From positions 48,775,834 to 48,839,833 of the forward strand of contig CM042142.1 in NCBI GenBank assembly GCA_023376005.1: a stretch of 64,000 nt of DNA, given 5' to 3'. The notes beneath the pieces were generated by a model. It worked only from the letters and a program-made list of their open reading frames with translations, did no database searches and was not told where the DNA came from. The stretch comes from Doryteuthis pealeii (Eukaryota; Mollusca; Cephalopoda; Myopsida; Loliginidae). The translations under genes and the position numbers were made by a program. Of the stretch, positions 63,175 to 64,000 are shown piece after piece (positions within the stretch are counted from its first letter, which is position 1; each line of letters starts with the position of its first letter).

Positions 63175-63420
63175 AGTTTAACGGGTGCATCAGTTTAATA
63201 TGATAAAGTTTTAAAAGCATACTACTACATTAATTACCACTCCTTCCTATTTCTGTTACGATTCTGGTCGTACAGTTAGCAACTGACTTCAGAACAATTT
63301 ACTAACGATATTAATGCATTCTTCTATGTCGTTTTTGATTGGTCAATGCCTGGTCTTGCTATTTGTGAAGGTCTATAAATAAAAGTGGTGACTTTTCGTA
63401 AAGGTGTACCTATGATATGA
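63175..63420. other. Non-coding, no feature
   Basis: Nothing recognised. Confidence 0.4.
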
Positions 63421-63421
63421 G

Positions 63422-63470
63422 GCGCCGGTTTAGTTCAGTCGGTAGAGTGTTCGGATAGGAATCACAATGA
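63422..63470 (+). repeat. SINE A head only
   Basis: GGCGCCGGTTTAGTTCAGTCGG and TAGGAATCACAATG, then poly-A. Truncated within the tRNA-like part. Confidence 0.7.
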
Positions 63471-63576
63471 AAAAAAAAAAAACAAAAAACAATGAACCTC
63501 AAGAAAAATTGTCATATAATAAAATAATTTAAGCTGGTAACAATAACGTTATATATATGATTACATATTCAACCGG

Positions 63577-63822
63577 GCCGGGTTAGCTCAGTCGGTAGAG
63601 CATTCGGCTAGAAACCACAAGGTTCCTAGTTCGATACCGGTCCTCGCCAACTCAGCGTATGAGTAGCACAGGGATCTGTGCTGTAAAGTAAGGAGCTGAT
63701 GGTAGGTGTGGCACTCCACCTCAGATGCTAGAATAATCTCATTGGTCTAGCGCTAGTGAAAAGGGGATAGACTCCCTCACTGTCTGGCTGATACCGACAT
63801 TAGCCCCGCCCCGACGACTCAT
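63577..63822 (+). repeat. SINE A, full length
   Basis: GGGTTAGCTCAGTCGGTAGAG (A box), CTAGTTCGATACCGG (B box), GAGTAGCACAGGGATCTG, TCTAGCGCTAGTGAAAAGGG and CCCCGCCCCGACGACTC. Confidence 0.92.
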
Positions 63823-63844
63823 ACCTATCATAGTTCAAAAATTC

Positions 63845-64000
63845 CAGGAGATGCACTTTGCGTAATGATTATCGTCGGAAAATGGAATCGGCGACCCGAA
63901 TTCAAATCCTGGACGAGGCTATTTGCCTTTCACTTCACGCTAATGCGCATTAAGAAAGACATAAATCCACCTGTGAAACATTTGCTAATCTTTAAAATCT
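63845..64000 (+). repeat. SINE B, cut by the window end
   Basis: GGAGATGCACTTTGCGTAATG (A-box region decayed), CCCGAATTCAAATCCTGGAC (B box), GAGGCTATTTGCCTTTCAC. Confidence 0.8.

Overview
This is a repeat-saturated, AT-rich animal nuclear sequence with very little protein-coding content. tRNA-derived SINEs, non-LTR retrotransposon 3' ends, TTAGGG-type telomere-like motifs and long (AT)n, (CT)n and (CA)n arrays point to a metazoan, most plausibly a spiralian such as a mollusc. The phylum is inference; no diagnostic host gene fixes it.

The only recognisable host gene is a kinesin light chain-like gene at 41760-43212 (+). It has no intron across the coiled coil and TPR region. The main frame is open for 383 codons, and the family homology then continues through two same-direction frame changes, so it is a retrocopy that is either recently broken or damaged by assembly indels. 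A ~530-bp tandem duplication lies just downstream. A weak candidate 5' exon is noted near 20450-20580.

Everything else is layered mobile DNA. Four tRNA-like SINE families (called A-D here) and a ~606-bp non-tRNA retroposon (E) recur throughout. A relative of E (F) carries a ~50-bp VNTR. Several LINE 3' ends are present: two related C-terminal types (a DRDGW-like tail and C2H2 zinc fingers) and a third type with a SKGLEKKRLKELEI-like tail. There is one mariner transposase remnant, hAT-type and TA-flanked short elements, a probable solo LTR, and many near-perfect palindromes up to ~540 bp, often with an (AT)n tract at the tip. Nested insertions with readable target-site duplications give relative ages: SINE B into E with an 18-bp duplication, E into SINE D with 12 bp, short hairpin elements into SINE B, LINE and other repeats with 8 bp, and an LTR into SINE B with 5 bp.

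The most distinctive signal is a group of short foldback elements of 180-280 bp in at least three sequence families. Their ends start with GG, they are flanked by 8-bp target-site duplications where readable, and all carry a short TTAGGG/CCCTAA-like core. Two of the families share a longer core around the telomere-like motif. They are candidates for a system that spreads short interstitial telomeric sequence. A second notable signal is a two-part 3' hairpin shared, with a compensatory base pair, by retroposon E and SINE C. There is a 100-bp assembly gap at 61401-61500.
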